Shown here one piece after another: positions 9,480-20,910 of a DNA stretch of 64,000 bases. The position numbers and the translations under genes are program-made. The number at the start of each line of letters is the position of its first letter. The first letter of the stretch is position 1. The notes under the pieces were generated by a model that saw only the letters and a program-made list of their open reading frames with translations, was not told the DNA's origin and did not search any database. This DNA comes from Euglena gracilis (Eukaryota; Euglenida; Euglenophyceae; Euglenales). The DNA is taken from NCBI GenBank assembly GCA_039621445.1, contig CP154956.1:37474553-37538552 (forward strand), written 5' to 3'.

Positions 9480-10223
9480 GATGAACAGCCGGAAGTAGGA
9501 CCTGATCAACCTTACTTTCCCTGCCCATCTGCCTTTTTGGTCGGTACCCGGAAAATTTTCGGGTCCCCCACCCCCCAATCCAAATTTCTGCCTGGAATGT
9601 TGAGCAAAGTTGGAACGGGATCCTGGAATAGTTGGAGAGACAACAATTTTACACCGGATCCTGCACTTTGCGTACCCCCCATGGAACTTTTGGTCCAAGC
9701 GGAAATCCGAACACAAAATTTTTCCACCAAATGCAAAATTTTGGTCGACACAGGGTGTCGAATTCCCCTTCTCTTTCGAACGGGATTAATTCCCAACTCC
9801 CTCTTGGTGAAAGCCAAGTACCCCATCAAAATTATGACTGCTGACAACAGCCCCATGTGCGGTGGTGACTTGGGATGCTTTTTGGACATACTCCTCCCCA
9901 TCATCCCCAAGCACCACTCACAGCCCCCACACATACAAAATTTTCTGGGTACCTGGAGTTACGAATCGGGTATTCGCGGCTCTGACGTAATTTTGGGTTT
10001 TCCATTCTTGCGTCAGAACCGCCTTGTTGTGGATTGCCCCTCTCTCGGTTTGCGCACTACCTCACGCACACAACCCACACCACCGAATTACTCCCCCAAG
10101 ACATCTTCCAAGATGTCCCCCCGCCTTGCCACAATGTTTTCTACAACCGAAAACACCCTAGGGGTAAAGAGAAAGCTGCCCCCCTACCCACTACACTTTT
10201 ACCGCACGTTTCCCATGCGGTAG
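9444..10223 (+). CDS. pro: Retropepsin-like aspartic protease (start of Pol)
   Basis: In frame with gag across the UAG. The catalytic triad is visible as ILVDTGCRIPLLF (DTG at 9747-9755), and the C-terminal flap/strand as [19 protein letters not shown] (Ile-Leu-Gly). It cleaves Gag and Pol precursors during particle maturation. Sequence after about residue 190 becomes Pro/Thr-rich linker. The frame stops at 10223, and the polyprotein continues in the frame one base back, so a -1 change must occur between about 10034 and 10223, where C6 runs at 10115-10120 and 10175-10180 are the obvious candidates. Confidence 0.85.
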   Translation, partial: GSPRSVGTDLWADEQPEVGPDQPYFPCPSAFLVGTRKIFGSPTPQSKFLPGMLSKVGTGSWNSWRDNNFTPDPALCVPPMELLVQAEIRTQNFSTKCKILVDTGCRIPLLFRTGLIPNSLLVKAKYPIKIMTADNSPMCGGDLGCFLDILLPIIPKHHSQPPHIQNFLGTWSYESGIRGSDVILGFPFLRQNRLVVDCPSLGLRTTSRTQPTPPNYSPKTSSKMSPRLATMFSTTENTLGVKRKLPPYPLHFYRTFPMR

Positions 10224-13200
10224 GGAAAGCGAGTAGCTTAACCCCCCACGTTTCACTGGGTTCCAAGGCGAAAGCCCAAAGGCCTGAAGAAATTTCGGTG
10301 TCGAGTAGCCGCCCAGCTGCACAACTTTTACGTTTTCCACCAGGTGTGTCGATTTCGGACACCCCTGTACACCCCCCAGCAGCTACAACTTCCAACACCC
10401 CCAAGCACACACTACACATGACCGACATGCACTACCAGACCGACACTTCCTTCCAATGCGCACAATGCCGGAGAATTTCCACACAACCTGATTTTGACTG
10501 TGGATGTATTGTTGAACCTTCCAAACTAATCGCCTTACTCAACAACCAGAGTACACTTGGTACCGGAATCGGTACTGAGTTTACCCGGAACGCTGAACGA
10601 GAACACAACACACCGGGTTGTTACCCGTTGTGTGTTGAAGTACATCGACAATTGGACAAACGCGGAATCGCGTCCCTGTTTGGAATCGCGAGAACCGCGC
10701 TGGAGGACTTACAAGGGCAGAAAGCCAATCTCTATGACCCCGAATGGCAGAATGCCAATCCCTCCAATACGCCTGCATACAAGTGGCAGAATGCCAATAA
10801 CAATCACACTTTTGACAATACACCTGATGCGTGTGATACACTTGGTACAATGCCTGGTGAAGTGTCTTCGGATGTAAACCGATGTGGCTCGGTAAACGGC
10901 GTTTCAGCCCTACACAGGACTGAAACCGCGACAGTTTTCGCGAACCGCATTTGGAATGCGTTCAATTTTGGACAATACCGCATTTTGGAAACTTGGTTTT
11001 CCAAAATCGCCCGAATCGCGAAGTCGATGGACCTACAATTGGAGATTGATGCATTTTCGTCCAAGGCACATTCTCGTTTACCCAATTACTGGTCAAGCCA
11101 TACAAATGCGTTTGATAAGTTTTGGGGTGATGTGGTCCTGTGGCTACATCCACCTCTGAAACTCATCCCTCTTGTTGTTGACAAGATCCTTCGGGATCAA
11201 ACACGCGGTGTGCTGCTCATTCCTATAAATCCCGAAGCGGAATGGTTCCAACAATTGACGTATGTCACTTTTCAGTGGTGGGATTTACCGAATGACACGC
11301 CATTGTTTGAAGATTTTTGCGGTGTCATGTTACCACCATTGAAAGAAATCATTTTTCGTGTTTGTTTCTTCGATGCATTCGGAACCGTTGACCACAATGA
11401 CAAATTCCTACGGGAAAAAGGTCAGAAAGACCAAACATACCAACTATCCGCAGTGATAGAAAGCGGTGGTCAACATCCCAAATCACAGGAACTGTGTACA
11501 AAGATCAATCGCGAATTCAGTGATGTTCTTGAACATCCTATCTATGCCCATGACATAGATCCTGCAATTCGCGGACCTTTTGGTGTCTGTAAAATCGAAC
11601 TCAAAGAAGGTGCACAGCCCATGCACCGAAAATTCTTTCGCTGTTCAGGCGAAAGAGAACAAGCTCTCAATACAATGATCGAAAAACTGATTGAACGAAA
11701 ATGGATCATACCCTCCAAAAGCGAGTGGACCTCACAAGCTTTTGTTGTACCCAAGCCTCCCGATGCTTCTGGACAGAAGAAGTGGAGACTTGTGCTGGAT
11801 TACCGATACTTAAACTCACAGACAAAGGACGATCCATTTCCGTTACCACTTATTGAAGACCTGATTACAAAACAAGCGGAAAACCGCCTCTGGTCCATTT
11901 TCGACTTAGAGGATGGTTTTCACCAGATGCACTTACATCCTGACTCACAACCATACACCGCATTTGTAACCTCCCATGGAGTTTACCAATGGACGGTGTT
12001 ACCAATGGGTGTTAAGAATGGCCCAGCCATGTTCCAAAGAATGATACAATGGATTTTACGAGATTTACCATTCGCAATGGTATACATTGATGATGTGCTG
12101 ATAGGCACACCTCCTCCACTTACAAATTCGGGTAGTGATATCCTTGATATTCACTACCGCGATATACGATCCGTACTGACAACGTTTCAAAAACACTTGC
12201 TTTTCTTCAAAGGCGCAAAAATGCATTTGTTTCGCGAAACGATAAAATTTTGTGGACACATTCTTAACAACGGACAAAGGAGAGCATCTCCAAGCAAACT
12301 TGAAGCTATAAAGAAGTGGACACCTGAAAACATCAAAACAATTACCCATTTAAAAGGATTTTTGGGTTTGGCACAGTACTACGCGATTTACATGAAGGAT
12401 TTCGCGAAAATCGCGGTACCACTGACTCGACAACTCAAAAATCGCGCTCCTGACAATACCAAGATACAATGGGATGATATGATGCGAGAATCGCTAACGA
12501 CAATCAAACAACTGATGTTGGACAATGTGGTGCTTGACATTGCTGACCCGTACAAACCTTACGTACTGGAAGTCGACAGCAGTGACTATGCTGTCGGCGG
12601 TGTGTTGAGTCAACATAACTCGTCCAATGAATTGCGCCCTGTAGCATTCTTCAGCAGAAAACTACAAGGTGAAGATGGTAAAGGACAAGTCAAATGGAGC
12701 ATACGAGAAAAGGAAACGTATGCCATTGTCCTCATCTTACAAAAATTCCGAAGTTGGGTCGCCAGCTCACTCGTGCAAATACTAGTGTTGACAGACCATG
12801 AGTCTCTCCAACACTGGTACACCGAAGACTTGAACAAAGCCATGTCCTCAGTTGGCCGAAGATGCCGCTGGCACGAATTTTTGAGTCAGTTCAACCTGGT
12901 GGTAGTTTACACACCAGGTCATACTCAAAAAGTCGCAGACCCACTCTCTCGTGCACCTTGGCATTACCCTGGTAACCCTGACGAGGGTGATGCCACGTTT
13001 CACGGAAGTCGCGAAGCCGACAATTACGCAAGGCGCGCAGACGCCGCTGACAACTTACTCGACAATTTTCCTGTCTCGCGGATTTGGCGGCGGTTGCCGA
13101 TAGCCCCCGTACGGGGAAAACGACAACGCGGCAGAATGCCGGGCCCCCGCCAGGTCACGCGATCAGAATCTCCATCCCCTCTCTTTTTTCGAGAATGGGA

Positions 13201-14077
13201 TTATTCCACAGATGATTTTTACAATGATATCGTACAAAGATTGCGTAATGGTGAATTGATTGAGAATTACACCTTATCGCCTTTACGTTTGATTTTTCGG
13301 AATGATACCGGATACAAGTACTGCATACCCTGTGACTTGGTTGATGACGTACTTTTGTGTTATCATAACCAAGGTCACCCTGGGGCCCCCAAACTTCTTT
13401 CTTTGGTGGGTCGCAGGTACTGTACAACCCTCACCGAAAAAGAATTGTACAAGCGCTGTTTACAAATTTCACAACGGTGCCAAATTTGCCAAGCTGTGAA
13501 ACCGCGCAGAGGTACCCCCCCTGGTACGATGGATTTCTTCCCCGTACCAAATGACATTTTTACGTCCCTCTGCATGGATTTTCTGGAACTTGAACCTTGC
13601 AAAGGAACAGATGACAAAATTTATGATTACATTCTAGTTGTCGTCTGTCGGCTGAGTGGGTACATTGTAGCCATTCCATGCCAGAAAGCAGGGTTGACAG
13701 CACAAGTTTTGGCACAAATGTTTTTAGAAAAATGCATTTGCCTCATGGGTTTACCGAATGAAATCGTGAGTGATCAAGATCATTTGATTTCTTCTCGATT
13801 TTTTACAACTCTTTGCGGTTTACTCGGAATTGAGCAGCATTTTTCTATAATTTACCGACCAAAAGGTAATGGAAGCGGCAGTGAAAGCTGTAGTCAATAT
13901 GCTACGACTTTCACTGGCCGAATCGCACAATGCCTGGCTACAAATCTTACCCTGGTGTTTATTTTATATCAACACTTTACCGGGGTTAATACTACAATAC
14001 TCACCGTACAAGATCGTCTTCGGACGAGACCCCCCAGCCATCGGCGACATCCCGTCAGAACGACCCGCTCGTTCTAG
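10034..14077 (+). CDS. pol: Pol: Dam-like domain, RT, RNase H, integrase N-terminal half
   Basis: Domains in order. A Cys-rich linker (CAQCRR..DFDCGC) comes first. A Dam-like domain lies at about 11027-11325 (LEIDAFSS ... [11 protein letters not shown] ... [17 protein letters not shown]). RT at about 11590-12400 has VLDYRYLN, the YIDD catalytic box (12083-12094) and LGLAQYY. RNase H at about 12545-12960 has [15 protein letters not shown] and ends VADPLSR. The integrase zinc finger is H-x4-H (HNQGH) with CQICQ, and the core has CMDFLE and VSDQD. The catalytic Glu lies just past a break near 13867 where homology moves to the next frame, apparently by loss of 2 or 5 bases, not in a homopolymer. 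This copy therefore cannot make intact integrase. Confidence 0.9.
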   Translation: MPLSRFAHYLTHTTHTTELLPQDIFQDVPPPCHNVFYNRKHPRGKEKAAPLPTTLLPHVSHAVGKASSLTPHVSLGSKAKAQRPEEISVSSSRPAAQLLRFPPGVSISDTPVHPPAATTSNTPKHTLHMTDMHYQTDTSFQCAQCRRISTQPDFDCGCIVEPSKLIALLNNQSTLGTGIGTEFTRNAEREHNTPGCYPLCVEVHRQLDKRGIASLFGIARTALEDLQGQKANLYDPEWQNANPSNTPAYKWQNANNNHTFDNTPDACDTLGTMPGEVSSDVNRCGSVNGVSALHRTETATVFANRIWNAFNFGQYRILETWFSKIARIAKSMDLQLEIDAFSSKAHSRLPNYWSSHTNAFDKFWGDVVLWLHPPLKLIPLVVDKILRDQTRGVLLIPINPEAEWFQQLTYVTFQWWDLPNDTPLFEDFCGVMLPPLKEIIFRVCFFDAFGTVDHNDKFLREKGQKDQTYQLSAVIESGGQHPKSQELCTKINREFSDVLEHPIYAHDIDPAIRGPFGVCKIELKEGAQPMHRKFFRCSGEREQALNTMIEKLIERKWIIPSKSEWTSQAFVVPKPPDASGQKKWRLVLDYRYLNSQTKDDPFPLPLIEDLITKQAENRLWSIFDLEDGFHQMHLHPDSQPYTAFVTSHGVYQWTVLPMGVKNGPAMFQRMIQWILRDLPFAMVYIDDVLIGTPPPLTNSGSDILDIHYRDIRSVLTTFQKHLLFFKGAKMHLFRETIKFCGHILNNGQRRASPSKLEAIKKWTPENIKTITHLKGFLGLAQYYAIYMKDFAKIAVPLTRQLKNRAPDNTKIQWDDMMRESLTTIKQLMLDNVVLDIADPYKPYVLEVDSSDYAVGGVLSQHNSSNELRPVAFFSRKLQGEDGKGQVKWSIREKETYAIVLILQKFRSWVASSLVQILVLTDHESLQHWYTEDLNKAMSSVGRRCRWHEFLSQFNLVVVYTPGHTQKVADPLSRAPWHYPGNPDEGDATFHGSREADNYARRADAADNLLDNFPVSRIWRRLPIAPVRGKRQRGRMPGPRQVTRSESPSPLFFREWDYSTDDFYNDIVQRLRNGELIENYTLSPLRLIFRNDTGYKYCIPCDLVDDVLLCYHNQGHPGAPKLLSLVGRRYCTTLTEKELYKRCLQISQRCQICQAVKPRRGTPPGTMDFFPVPNDIFTSLCMDFLELEPCKGTDDKIYDYILVVVCRLSGYIVAIPCQKAGLTAQVLAQMFLEKCICLMGLPNEIVSDQDHLISSRFFTTLCGLLGIEQHFSIIYRPKGNGSGSESCSQYATTFTGRIAQCLATNLTLVFILYQHFTGVNTTILTVQDRLRTRPPSHRRHPVRTTRSF
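11027..11325 (+). other. Dam-like methyltransferase domain inside Element 1 Pol
   Basis: Residues [15 protein letters not shown], then [14 protein letters not shown], then [15 protein letters not shown] follow the D.FAS / PP(W/L).LI / LL.P....W pattern of the Dam-like domain that follows RNase H in DIRS elements, as in the relic at 1945-2200. Here it sits before RT instead. The catalytic (D/N)PP(Y/W/F) box reads HPPL, so enzyme activity is doubtful and the domain may be kept for another role such as nucleic-acid binding. Confidence 0.5.
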
Positions 14078-14642
14078 CGTGAGTTGCGAAACATGGTTCT
14101 CTGAAGTAGAATCATTGCGCACGGATGTGCAAAAGCGCGTAGTCGCTATACATTTACAAAAACAAAAACAATTCTTACAAGAATACAAATCACCGATATA
14201 CAACCCAGGTGACCGCGTGTGGGTTCGGAACAGTAGAACCCGCATGCAATCCACGAAGTTGGACCCCCTCTGGATCGGGCCATGTGAGATCCTCGACCGG
14301 TTGGGTACAAGTGGGCGCTACAAAGTCGCTTTACCCAACGGGGTTGAGGATGTACACATGGATGACTTCAAACCATACTTGACTCCACCGAACGGTAAAG
14401 CAATACCCTGTCTCTACTTCAAACCACGGTCAAAACTGCCTGAAACAGATGATTTTGTCGTCGACAAAATCCTCGACCACAAAGTGGACAGGGGTATACA
14501 CTACTGGAAAGTACGATGGAAAGGGTATGGTCCCGAAGAGGACACTTGGGAACCTGCAACTAGTTTTGTTGGTTACATCCAACAAGACTGGAAACTATGG
14601 AACAAAAGAAACAACATTGACATTTCTGTAAACACCTTCTAA
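13869..14642 (+). CDS. Integrase C-terminal half and chromodomain
   Basis: Continues the integrase core in frame 3 from [15 protein letters not shown] (catalytic Glu) through [12 protein letters not shown] and a GPF/Y-like module ([12 protein letters not shown] ... [10 protein letters not shown]). It ends in a chromodomain at about 14445-14610 ([10 protein letters not shown] ... [18 protein letters not shown]). Chromodomains of this class direct integration to chromatin with particular histone marks. The aromatic cage positions (Y in HYWKV, W in VRWKG) look present. The stop at 14640-14642 ends pol. Confidence 0.88.
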   Translation: MEAAVKAVVNMLRLSLAESHNAWLQILPWCLFYINTLPGLILQYSPYKIVFGRDPPAIGDIPSERPARSSVSCETWFSEVESLRTDVQKRVVAIHLQKQKQFLQEYKSPIYNPGDRVWVRNSRTRMQSTKLDPLWIGPCEILDRLGTSGRYKVALPNGVEDVHMDDFKPYLTPPNGKAIPCLYFKPRSKLPETDDFVVDKILDHKVDRGIHYWKVRWKGYGPEEDTWEPATSFVGYIQQDWKLWNKRNNIDISVNTF

Positions 14643-14895
14643 GGGATGATGTACAAATGTCCAAGATTTTGTCCATAGCCTGGACTTTTGACAAAATGTA
14701 TAATGGGCGGATGCCAAACCATTTTGTCCCTAGCGAAGGACTTTTCGCTAAAGGACCACGGTCCTCTACATCACATTTTTTTTTACACTTGGAACTACAA
14801 TTTTGATTTTACAATTGATATAACCATACAAAGATTTTTGTGTTTGTGCACATTTGATTGCATGCGTACAATGTTACCATACAATGTCTTACTTC

Positions 14896-14910
14896 CCTGT
14901 TTCCCCACAG
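14896..14910 (+). promoter_or_regulatory. Candidate splice acceptor before the third ORF
   Basis: CCTGTTTCCCCACAG is a pyrimidine tract ending in CAG, lying 34 bases before the ATG at 14944. Together with the 300-base gap after pol it suggests that the third ORF is read from a spliced subgenomic RNA, as retroviral env genes are. The matching donor was not identified. Confidence 0.4.
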
Positions 14911-14943
14911 CTCAGTACTCGCTACTATCTACTCTTTCTCAAG

Positions 14944-17900
14944 ATGGATGCTGGAGGAAGGGGACCTGGTCCCCCATCCTCCCAACCGTATGTTCCCCCT
15001 GGACAACCTCCTCCGGGAGGACCTCCTTACCCACAACCTCCTTCGGGAGGACGAGGACTTGTACTCCCTCGGGGAGAGCAAGTCCCCGTTCGACATGTAC
15101 AAGCTGCTTCGGCAGCAAGGCCCGTAGTGGCAGCCCTTCATGTACAAGCTGCTTCGGCAGCAAGGCCCGTAGTGGCCAATCCTCTTGTAACTCAACATGC
15201 GATTCCGCATGTTGCCCCAGAACAAACTACACTTGGTGGCCTACACTCTCAACCCACGATTACACATCAAACGGAATCTGCCTATGAACAGTTTGCGGTG
15301 CCGCAACCGCGGCCCCCAAGGAGATACGATATGGCCAGTAGCAGTACCCAACGCGCTGCTTTTGCGGCTGCAGAGCAACAATATATCGTATCTGAACAAC
15401 GACGATGGGCTGAACAACTTCGCAGCCAATACTACCCCGCACAAACCCCACAAGGACAGTGTGCCACACAACCCCCACAAGGGCAGTATGCCACACAACC
15501 AGAACACCCACAAAGGCAGTATGCCGCTCCCGTGATGCCTCGGTTCCCCGAATACATGGGTGAACTGACAACGGCTTCAACAGATACAATTCGGAACGCT
15601 CTGCGCATGTGCGCAGAGGACAGACTGGATCCCTTCATCCGAGTGATGTGGGATTCCTACTGCCGACAATTGCTTGCAATCGCCAACAAACCTATCGCCA
15701 CCTGGGACATGTGGTCCCAGAGTACGATAGCTGGCAGAATTTTCTTCCAACCCGGAGAATCCGGATTTCCAGACAATGTAACCCTCAGGGACCTGGGAGT
15801 CCTGGTCCCGCCTGTGCTCCGCGGAGTGCACCCAGTGGGTGCTTACGCGGAACACATGCGCCGCTATACTCCAGAACTCACAGAAAGTGAGATGGGTGAC
15901 GTACAAATGCAAGAACCAATATATTTACCACAACAACGTTTTTCTTCTCCCCCACGCATGCCGCCTGCCCGGAACTGGGAGGCTGGCACACAATCACAAT
16001 ACGCTATGGAGGCCGAAGAGCCATACGACGAACAATATACCGACGAAATGGCCGAAATGGCCGAATGTGACGAGTATACAACGGCAGAACCTGAGCCGGA
16101 GTATACCATGGAAACAGACGAACCACCACAACCCGTACAATCCGTACAACCCCAACCAACACAAGCTGTACAATCACCGCAACCTGTACAATCTTCGCCA
16201 CAACAGCCGCCGACAACCCCCGCTGTACCGCTGTCGGAACCGACAGCGATACGGGTTGTCGGAGAACACCCTCTGCATCCCGTAGTGGACAACATTCACT
16301 ATGAACGAGTGCCACAATCTGGAGATTTTGCTTACACAACTCAGAACGAACAATACCTTCCACTCGACAAAATTTACGAACTGGGATCCCATTTGGGAAC
16401 CATCAACGTACAAGGAGTGATAATGGATGGAAGGGGACCAAACGCCAAAATTTTGGGTATTCCCACCTGGGCACTACCCCAAGTTTTACGTGTGAATGCA
16501 CCCCCACATCCACCTGGTCCAACAGAACAACTCGCTTCTGCGTCGAACCTTGTGCCGCCAGTAGCTCAACCTACTCCGGCACCACATACAACACCGGTAC
16601 AAGCAGTTTCGACTGCACAATCGACTGCCACTCAGCCTGCCGCATCCGCAGCAGGTTCAAACCAACCTACACCTATACAAAGAACAGGACCCCCTGCTCA
16701 AGCCGCGCAGTCGGCACGCGCAAAACCACCCGCACAATCTACAATTCCTGTACGGGTACCTCCTGTTACGACCGCTCCACAACCTGTACCTTCACAACTG
16801 GCTTCGGCTGGACAGACACAACCCGTTGAACCGGGACAACCTTTCTCGGGTAAACCTCGGTTTCAGTCGCCAGCACAGCACGCTACTTACAAGGAAGCTC
16901 TACAACATTTAACAGCTCCAGCAAGACCCTACAACGTTGACGCACGCAAACGTCCGTGTGGACCGGAGTTTGCGACACCTCCACAAACACGTCCAACGCC
17001 CGACACACAACGTCGTCGTTTGGACGACAACCCACAAAGCGCGGACGCGCAACGAGATCGTCAGGACAACGATGACCTGCCGATCCCGTCCAACGTACAA
17101 CGATCTTTACAAGAAATCTATCATCTAATGCGTCCAGACAAGCCCTTCGACGACATCGCTGGACATTACACCGCTGGTGTAACTGTTACAATGTGGAGAA
17201 AAACACGAGCATACCGAAAAGACGGTGCATACCGTTGGAACGAACAAGAGCGCGAAGCCGCAAAAGGACAGAAAGGCCAGAAAGGCAAAGGAAAGAGCGA
17301 AGGCTCACAACCTGGTTATGACCTAGACGTACAATTCATGATTGACCATCTGTTCTGGATTTCAGACGGATGTGATACAATTATGCACGAGTACTACGAA
17401 GAACAACACCCTTGGGTTGTTGCTCCCGAAGTACATCACAATATGGTCAGACTTTACAAGGAAAAAGCTCGTGGCTTTTTCTTCGACGGTACAATTTCCT
17501 GTTACGAAAGCCAGGATGGCATCGACAAATTGCCGGGTTTCTGGCAACTACTTTTCTGGCTTGGATTCCATTGCTTGAACTTCGGTTCATTTGCAATGCC
17601 TGCCTGCAAAGCGCACTACTTGCCACATCCAAAGCTACAATACGGATGGGAATCATCCCTTGACGCACTGAAGACAATGTTCGACAATATCCGAGAAATC
17701 GGACCACAAGGCATACAATGGGAAGTATTCCCACTTCCAAGGGACATACAATTGGTCACACACGAAATGTTCTGTTACAATTACCAAATTTTCCTCAACG
17801 AACACTACGGCCCACACTTCGAAGTGGTCGGAATCGACCTGACATACCCACAAAAATTCGTGCTTTGGTGCACCCACTGCCACCACAAGTTCCCCGTGGA

Positions 17901-20900
17901 CTTCTGGGGCTTTGGCGTGCGCGGTCGGACAACCGACCGCCCAAATGCACAAAGGGCGCAGCCCCACCAACGCGAATGGGCGGAGGCCCAACAACAACGA
18001 AGACTACTCGGACACATCTGCCACAATCCCCTCGAAGTCAGGGAAATCGGATACGCCAGACGAAACCACCGACAAATGCTTCTGCACATGCAGACCTTCC
18101 AATGGAGAGCATGGGTGTCCTATGCTCTGGAAATCTACAACCTACTCAACCCAAAACAACCACTTCCACAGGAATACCTCCCTCTTCGACCTGCATGGGA
18201 CGAAGAAGGAAAACGGAAGTACATCAAACGCCTGTTTGGCGAAACCCTCCGAAGAGAGGACTTTGCCCCATTTTTTAAGGGCAAACGTACAAATAAGGAT
18301 GGGTTGGCCATCCCGATACTGGACTGGCTTCCTCGCGGATTGGGAGGAAACAGATTTGTCGGATGGCAAAACTTCCGTCTACGACCACGTATAAAACTTC
18401 CTGAACCTGAACCTGAACCCCAGCCGCCGGAGTCCGAAGCAGCGCAGTCTGCAGTTGAACAACCTCCAACGGCTGCATCATCTACAACGTCAACAGCCAA
18501 AGCAGCAGCGAAGCCTGCAACCAAACGTTCGGAAGAACGTTTGCCACAACCTCCACCTACACCTACAATGTCTGTGGAACACACTCCCGTACATTCTTCA
18601 GACTCTTCGTCCGTTTCCTCTTCTGGGTCATCCAGCGATGAGGAAATGGAAGAACGGACAGACAATGAACACAGTACACGTTCCGTCTCGTCCGCATCTG
18701 TGGAGTCTGAACCGGAAGATACTGGAGTACAACATGCTCTAAGGGCCGAAGTGCCAACTACAACGCCTGCTCAAACACGTTCACAAACACCATTGCCAGA
18801 CGCGGAACCTGACGCGCCTGCAGAATTTACAATGGCCGAAGTGCCTGCAGATTCCACAACGGCCGCAGCGCCTTCGACAGAAGTGGTTCCTCCCACTTCC
18901 GCACATGCGGAAGCTACACACGAAGTAACTGATGCTGAGATAATCGCATTTCACGAACTGATTTCAAGACAACAACGAGAAGGTATCGACAGATACCAAG
19001 ACCCAGACGACTTCATACTCATACCACCACAAGTTGGACGCGCTGCAGAACGCGTCCTCGGAAGCGTTCGAAGTGGAGTAGCCTCGATGGTTGCAATGGT
19101 GCGATCGAGGTCCTCCTCTTCAACGCGAAGTCCCCGTAACACGGGACTTGGCGAAGAAACCACACAAGAAGCTCCGGCTTCGACAACAACACTGGCCGCA
19201 GACGCAACTACTGCTGCAGTTGATGTCCAAACACCCGAAGCGGTGACAACAACCGAATCGACTACGGTCGAACAAACGCCACCACATGACACAACACCTG
19301 TAGTGGTACACACACCTGAACAGGTGGTACCGACGGCTGCTGACGTACCACCTAACACCACTACTACTACCACACCAACAGCCAAACCTGCTCCAAAATC
19401 GCCTGCAGAACGCCCTCTTCCGCCGCAGCGGAAAGAGAAAGGCAGTAAGTCCAAAGCCAAACCTCAGCCTGCAGAACCATGCAAACCAGCTGAGCGACAC
19501 AACGAGCCAAAACCACCACCACCTGGGAGTGGTAGCAAATCAGGAAAGAAGGCGAAAACCTCAACCGCTACCACACCAGCTCCGACATATACCGAAGTGG
19601 CCGGGAAAAGCCGGGTCACTTCTACCATTCGAGGTAGAACGCGACAAGATACAACGTCGGAGACCTCACAAGATGACAACATGCCGGTTGATGATAATGC
19701 CACACTTTGGCAAGAAGACATTATCTCCAACCTGCCGAGCGTCGGAGAACGCATTGTCAACATACAATTAGCCCGCGAACGCGGACAACCGTTGAACAAG
19801 TGGATTCAACCGCTTTTATTCAACGAAGAGAGGTACAATTACTATGTTCGACATATTTGGCGATTCTACAATGCCAGATCACCAAGAGTGTTTGCCCAAT
19901 ACCTTGGGGAGACATTCCTGTTTGACAATCGGCCGAATGGCCAAACAACCTGGCTCTGTACAGTCTGTCACAACATCCGTAACAGCATGCCCGCTGTACA
20001 TGTCTGTTATGCAGACAACAAACGGAAGAACTTTCACCACAATGAATTCGTGCCAAACACAGCCGCCCTGATTTGTGGTGATTGTATGCTTGCCTGGAGA
20101 AAACTGAACAACTTCCGGTGGTCGGAAGAGGACAGAGACCGTGACGTACCAGTTTTCTGTGTCAACTGCCTACGGGCAGACGTATGGTTGCCCGCAGATG
20201 GCGGAAATCTCAAGATCGTACCCGGAAACGAGGAAGTTCTTGAAGATTTCCTGAACTACTACAAATCGAAACGACAAATGTACCAATTCAAAAGTTTCAA
20301 GAAAGCTGATGCTTTTGAGCGCGGCGGAATCGCCTTTGACTTCCAAACTGATTCCGGCGGAATCAGACTGGCTGTGGAATGTACAAAAGGGCGATTGCCC
20401 CTGCTGTTCAATGATGACGACTGGAAACGCGTCATCTACCCACTGTTTACAAAGCCTTCAACGGTTTCTGAAACCACACAACGTTGGTCACTCCCTGAGT
20501 ACCCACCAGAACGACATGGATACGAACACTATTCAGAATGGGTTGGTTCCCTTCTGAAACCCCATATAACCCGCTGTGCCTGTGCATCCCGCGTGCATAA
20601 CGTTGATTTCAACGCTATGCCTGGCATGCCACCACAGGTACCAGCAAATCATCCAAGATGGAACTACTACATATGGCCTGCAACTTTTCCGAGAGTTTTC
20701 TGGGAAAACTTGCAAATTTACCTCCACAAACGAGCTGAAACGCTCAGAACAGAACTTCCCAAGGAGATACAAGAAGTCAAAAGTTGGGTTATCCCCAGGA
20801 TTGACATGGATAATCCTGACAAGGATACCCTGGACCTACGTCCAACCGAAATGACCTTGGTACAAGACCCACACATGGGTGAGTACTTCAAGGAAACCCA

Positions 20901-20910
20901 CAAACGTTGA
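14944..20910 (+). CDS. Third ORF of Element 1, unrecognised, about 1990 aa
   Basis: Uninterrupted frame (14854-20910, 2018 codons). I prefer ATG 14944 (MDAGGRGPG) just after the acceptor; upstream ATGs exist at 14884 and 14854. I do not recognise the family. From N to C: Pro/Gln-rich disordered region (to about residue 660); a folded-looking block (about 720-1150) with DLDVQFMIDHLFWISDG, FWQLLFWLGFHC and CTHCHHKF; a Ser/Thr/Glu/Pro-rich linker; and a C-terminal block (about 1600-1980) with three CxxC pairs (CTVCHN, CGDCML, CVNCLR) plus His, likely zinc-binding. No signal peptide or clear transmembrane helix, so it does not look like an envelope. It is the only long ORF in Element 1 without a frame break, which argues for selection. 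Confidence 0.8.
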   Translation: MDAGGRGPGPPSSQPYVPPGQPPPGGPPYPQPPSGGRGLVLPRGEQVPVRHVQAASAARPVVAALHVQAASAARPVVANPLVTQHAIPHVAPEQTTLGGLHSQPTITHQTESAYEQFAVPQPRPPRRYDMASSSTQRAAFAAAEQQYIVSEQRRWAEQLRSQYYPAQTPQGQCATQPPQGQYATQPEHPQRQYAAPVMPRFPEYMGELTTASTDTIRNALRMCAEDRLDPFIRVMWDSYCRQLLAIANKPIATWDMWSQSTIAGRIFFQPGESGFPDNVTLRDLGVLVPPVLRGVHPVGAYAEHMRRYTPELTESEMGDVQMQEPIYLPQQRFSSPPRMPPARNWEAGTQSQYAMEAEEPYDEQYTDEMAEMAECDEYTTAEPEPEYTMETDEPPQPVQSVQPQPTQAVQSPQPVQSSPQQPPTTPAVPLSEPTAIRVVGEHPLHPVVDNIHYERVPQSGDFAYTTQNEQYLPLDKIYELGSHLGTINVQGVIMDGRGPNAKILGIPTWALPQVLRVNAPPHPPGPTEQLASASNLVPPVAQPTPAPHTTPVQAVSTAQSTATQPAASAAGSNQPTPIQRTGPPAQAAQSARAKPPAQSTIPVRVPPVTTAPQPVPSQLASAGQTQPVEPGQPFSGKPRFQSPAQHATYKEALQHLTAPARPYNVDARKRPCGPEFATPPQTRPTPDTQRRRLDDNPQSADAQRDRQDNDDLPIPSNVQRSLQEIYHLMRPDKPFDDIAGHYTAGVTVTMWRKTRAYRKDGAYRWNEQEREAAKGQKGQKGKGKSEGSQPGYDLDVQFMIDHLFWISDGCDTIMHEYYEEQHPWVVAPEVHHNMVRLYKEKARGFFFDGTISCYESQDGIDKLPGFWQLLFWLGFHCLNFGSFAMPACKAHYLPHPKLQYGWESSLDALKTMFDNIREIGPQGIQWEVFPLPRDIQLVTHEMFCYNYQIFLNEHYGPHFEVVGIDLTYPQKFVLWCTHCHHKFPVDFWGFGVRGRTTDRPNAQRAQPHQREWAEAQQQRRLLGHICHNPLEVREIGYARRNHRQMLLHMQTFQWRAWVSYALEIYNLLNPKQPLPQEYLPLRPAWDEEGKRKYIKRLFGETLRREDFAPFFKGKRTNKDGLAIPILDWLPRGLGGNRFVGWQNFRLRPRIKLPEPEPEPQPPESEAAQSAVEQPPTAASSTTSTAKAAAKPATKRSEERLPQPPPTPTMSVEHTPVHSSDSSSVSSSGSSSDEEMEERTDNEHSTRSVSSASVESEPEDTGVQHALRAEVPTTTPAQTRSQTPLPDAEPDAPAEFTMAEVPADSTTAAAPSTEVVPPTSAHAEATHEVTDAEIIAFHELISRQQREGIDRYQDPDDFILIPPQVGRAAERVLGSVRSGVASMVAMVRSRSSSSTRSPRNTGLGEETTQEAPASTTTLAADATTAAVDVQTPEAVTTTESTTVEQTPPHDTTPVVVHTPEQVVPTAADVPPNTTTTTTPTAKPAPKSPAERPLPPQRKEKGSKSKAKPQPAEPCKPAERHNEPKPPPPGSGSKSGKKAKTSTATTPAPTYTEVAGKSRVTSTIRGRTRQDTTSETSQDDNMPVDDNATLWQEDIISNLPSVGERIVNIQLARERGQPLNKWIQPLLFNEERYNYYVRHIWRFYNARSPRVFAQYLGETFLFDNRPNGQTTWLCTVCHNIRNSMPAVHVCYADNKRKNFHHNEFVPNTAALICGDCMLAWRKLNNFRWSEEDRDRDVPVFCVNCLRADVWLPADGGNLKIVPGNEEVLEDFLNYYKSKRQMYQFKSFKKADAFERGGIAFDFQTDSGGIRLAVECTKGRLPLLFNDDDWKRVIYPLFTKPSTVSETTQRWSLPEYPPERHGYEHYSEWVGSLLKPHITRCACASRVHNVDFNAMPGMPPQVPANHPRWNYYIWPATFPRVFWENLQIYLHKRAETLRTELPKEIQEVKSWVIPRIDMDNPDKDTLDLRPTEMTLVQDPHMGEYFKETHKR

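Noticed and set aside
18135-19460. Antisense ORFs of 170-176 codons within the third ORF
   Set aside because: Mirror of Thr/Ala/Pro-rich codons; no start context or domain.
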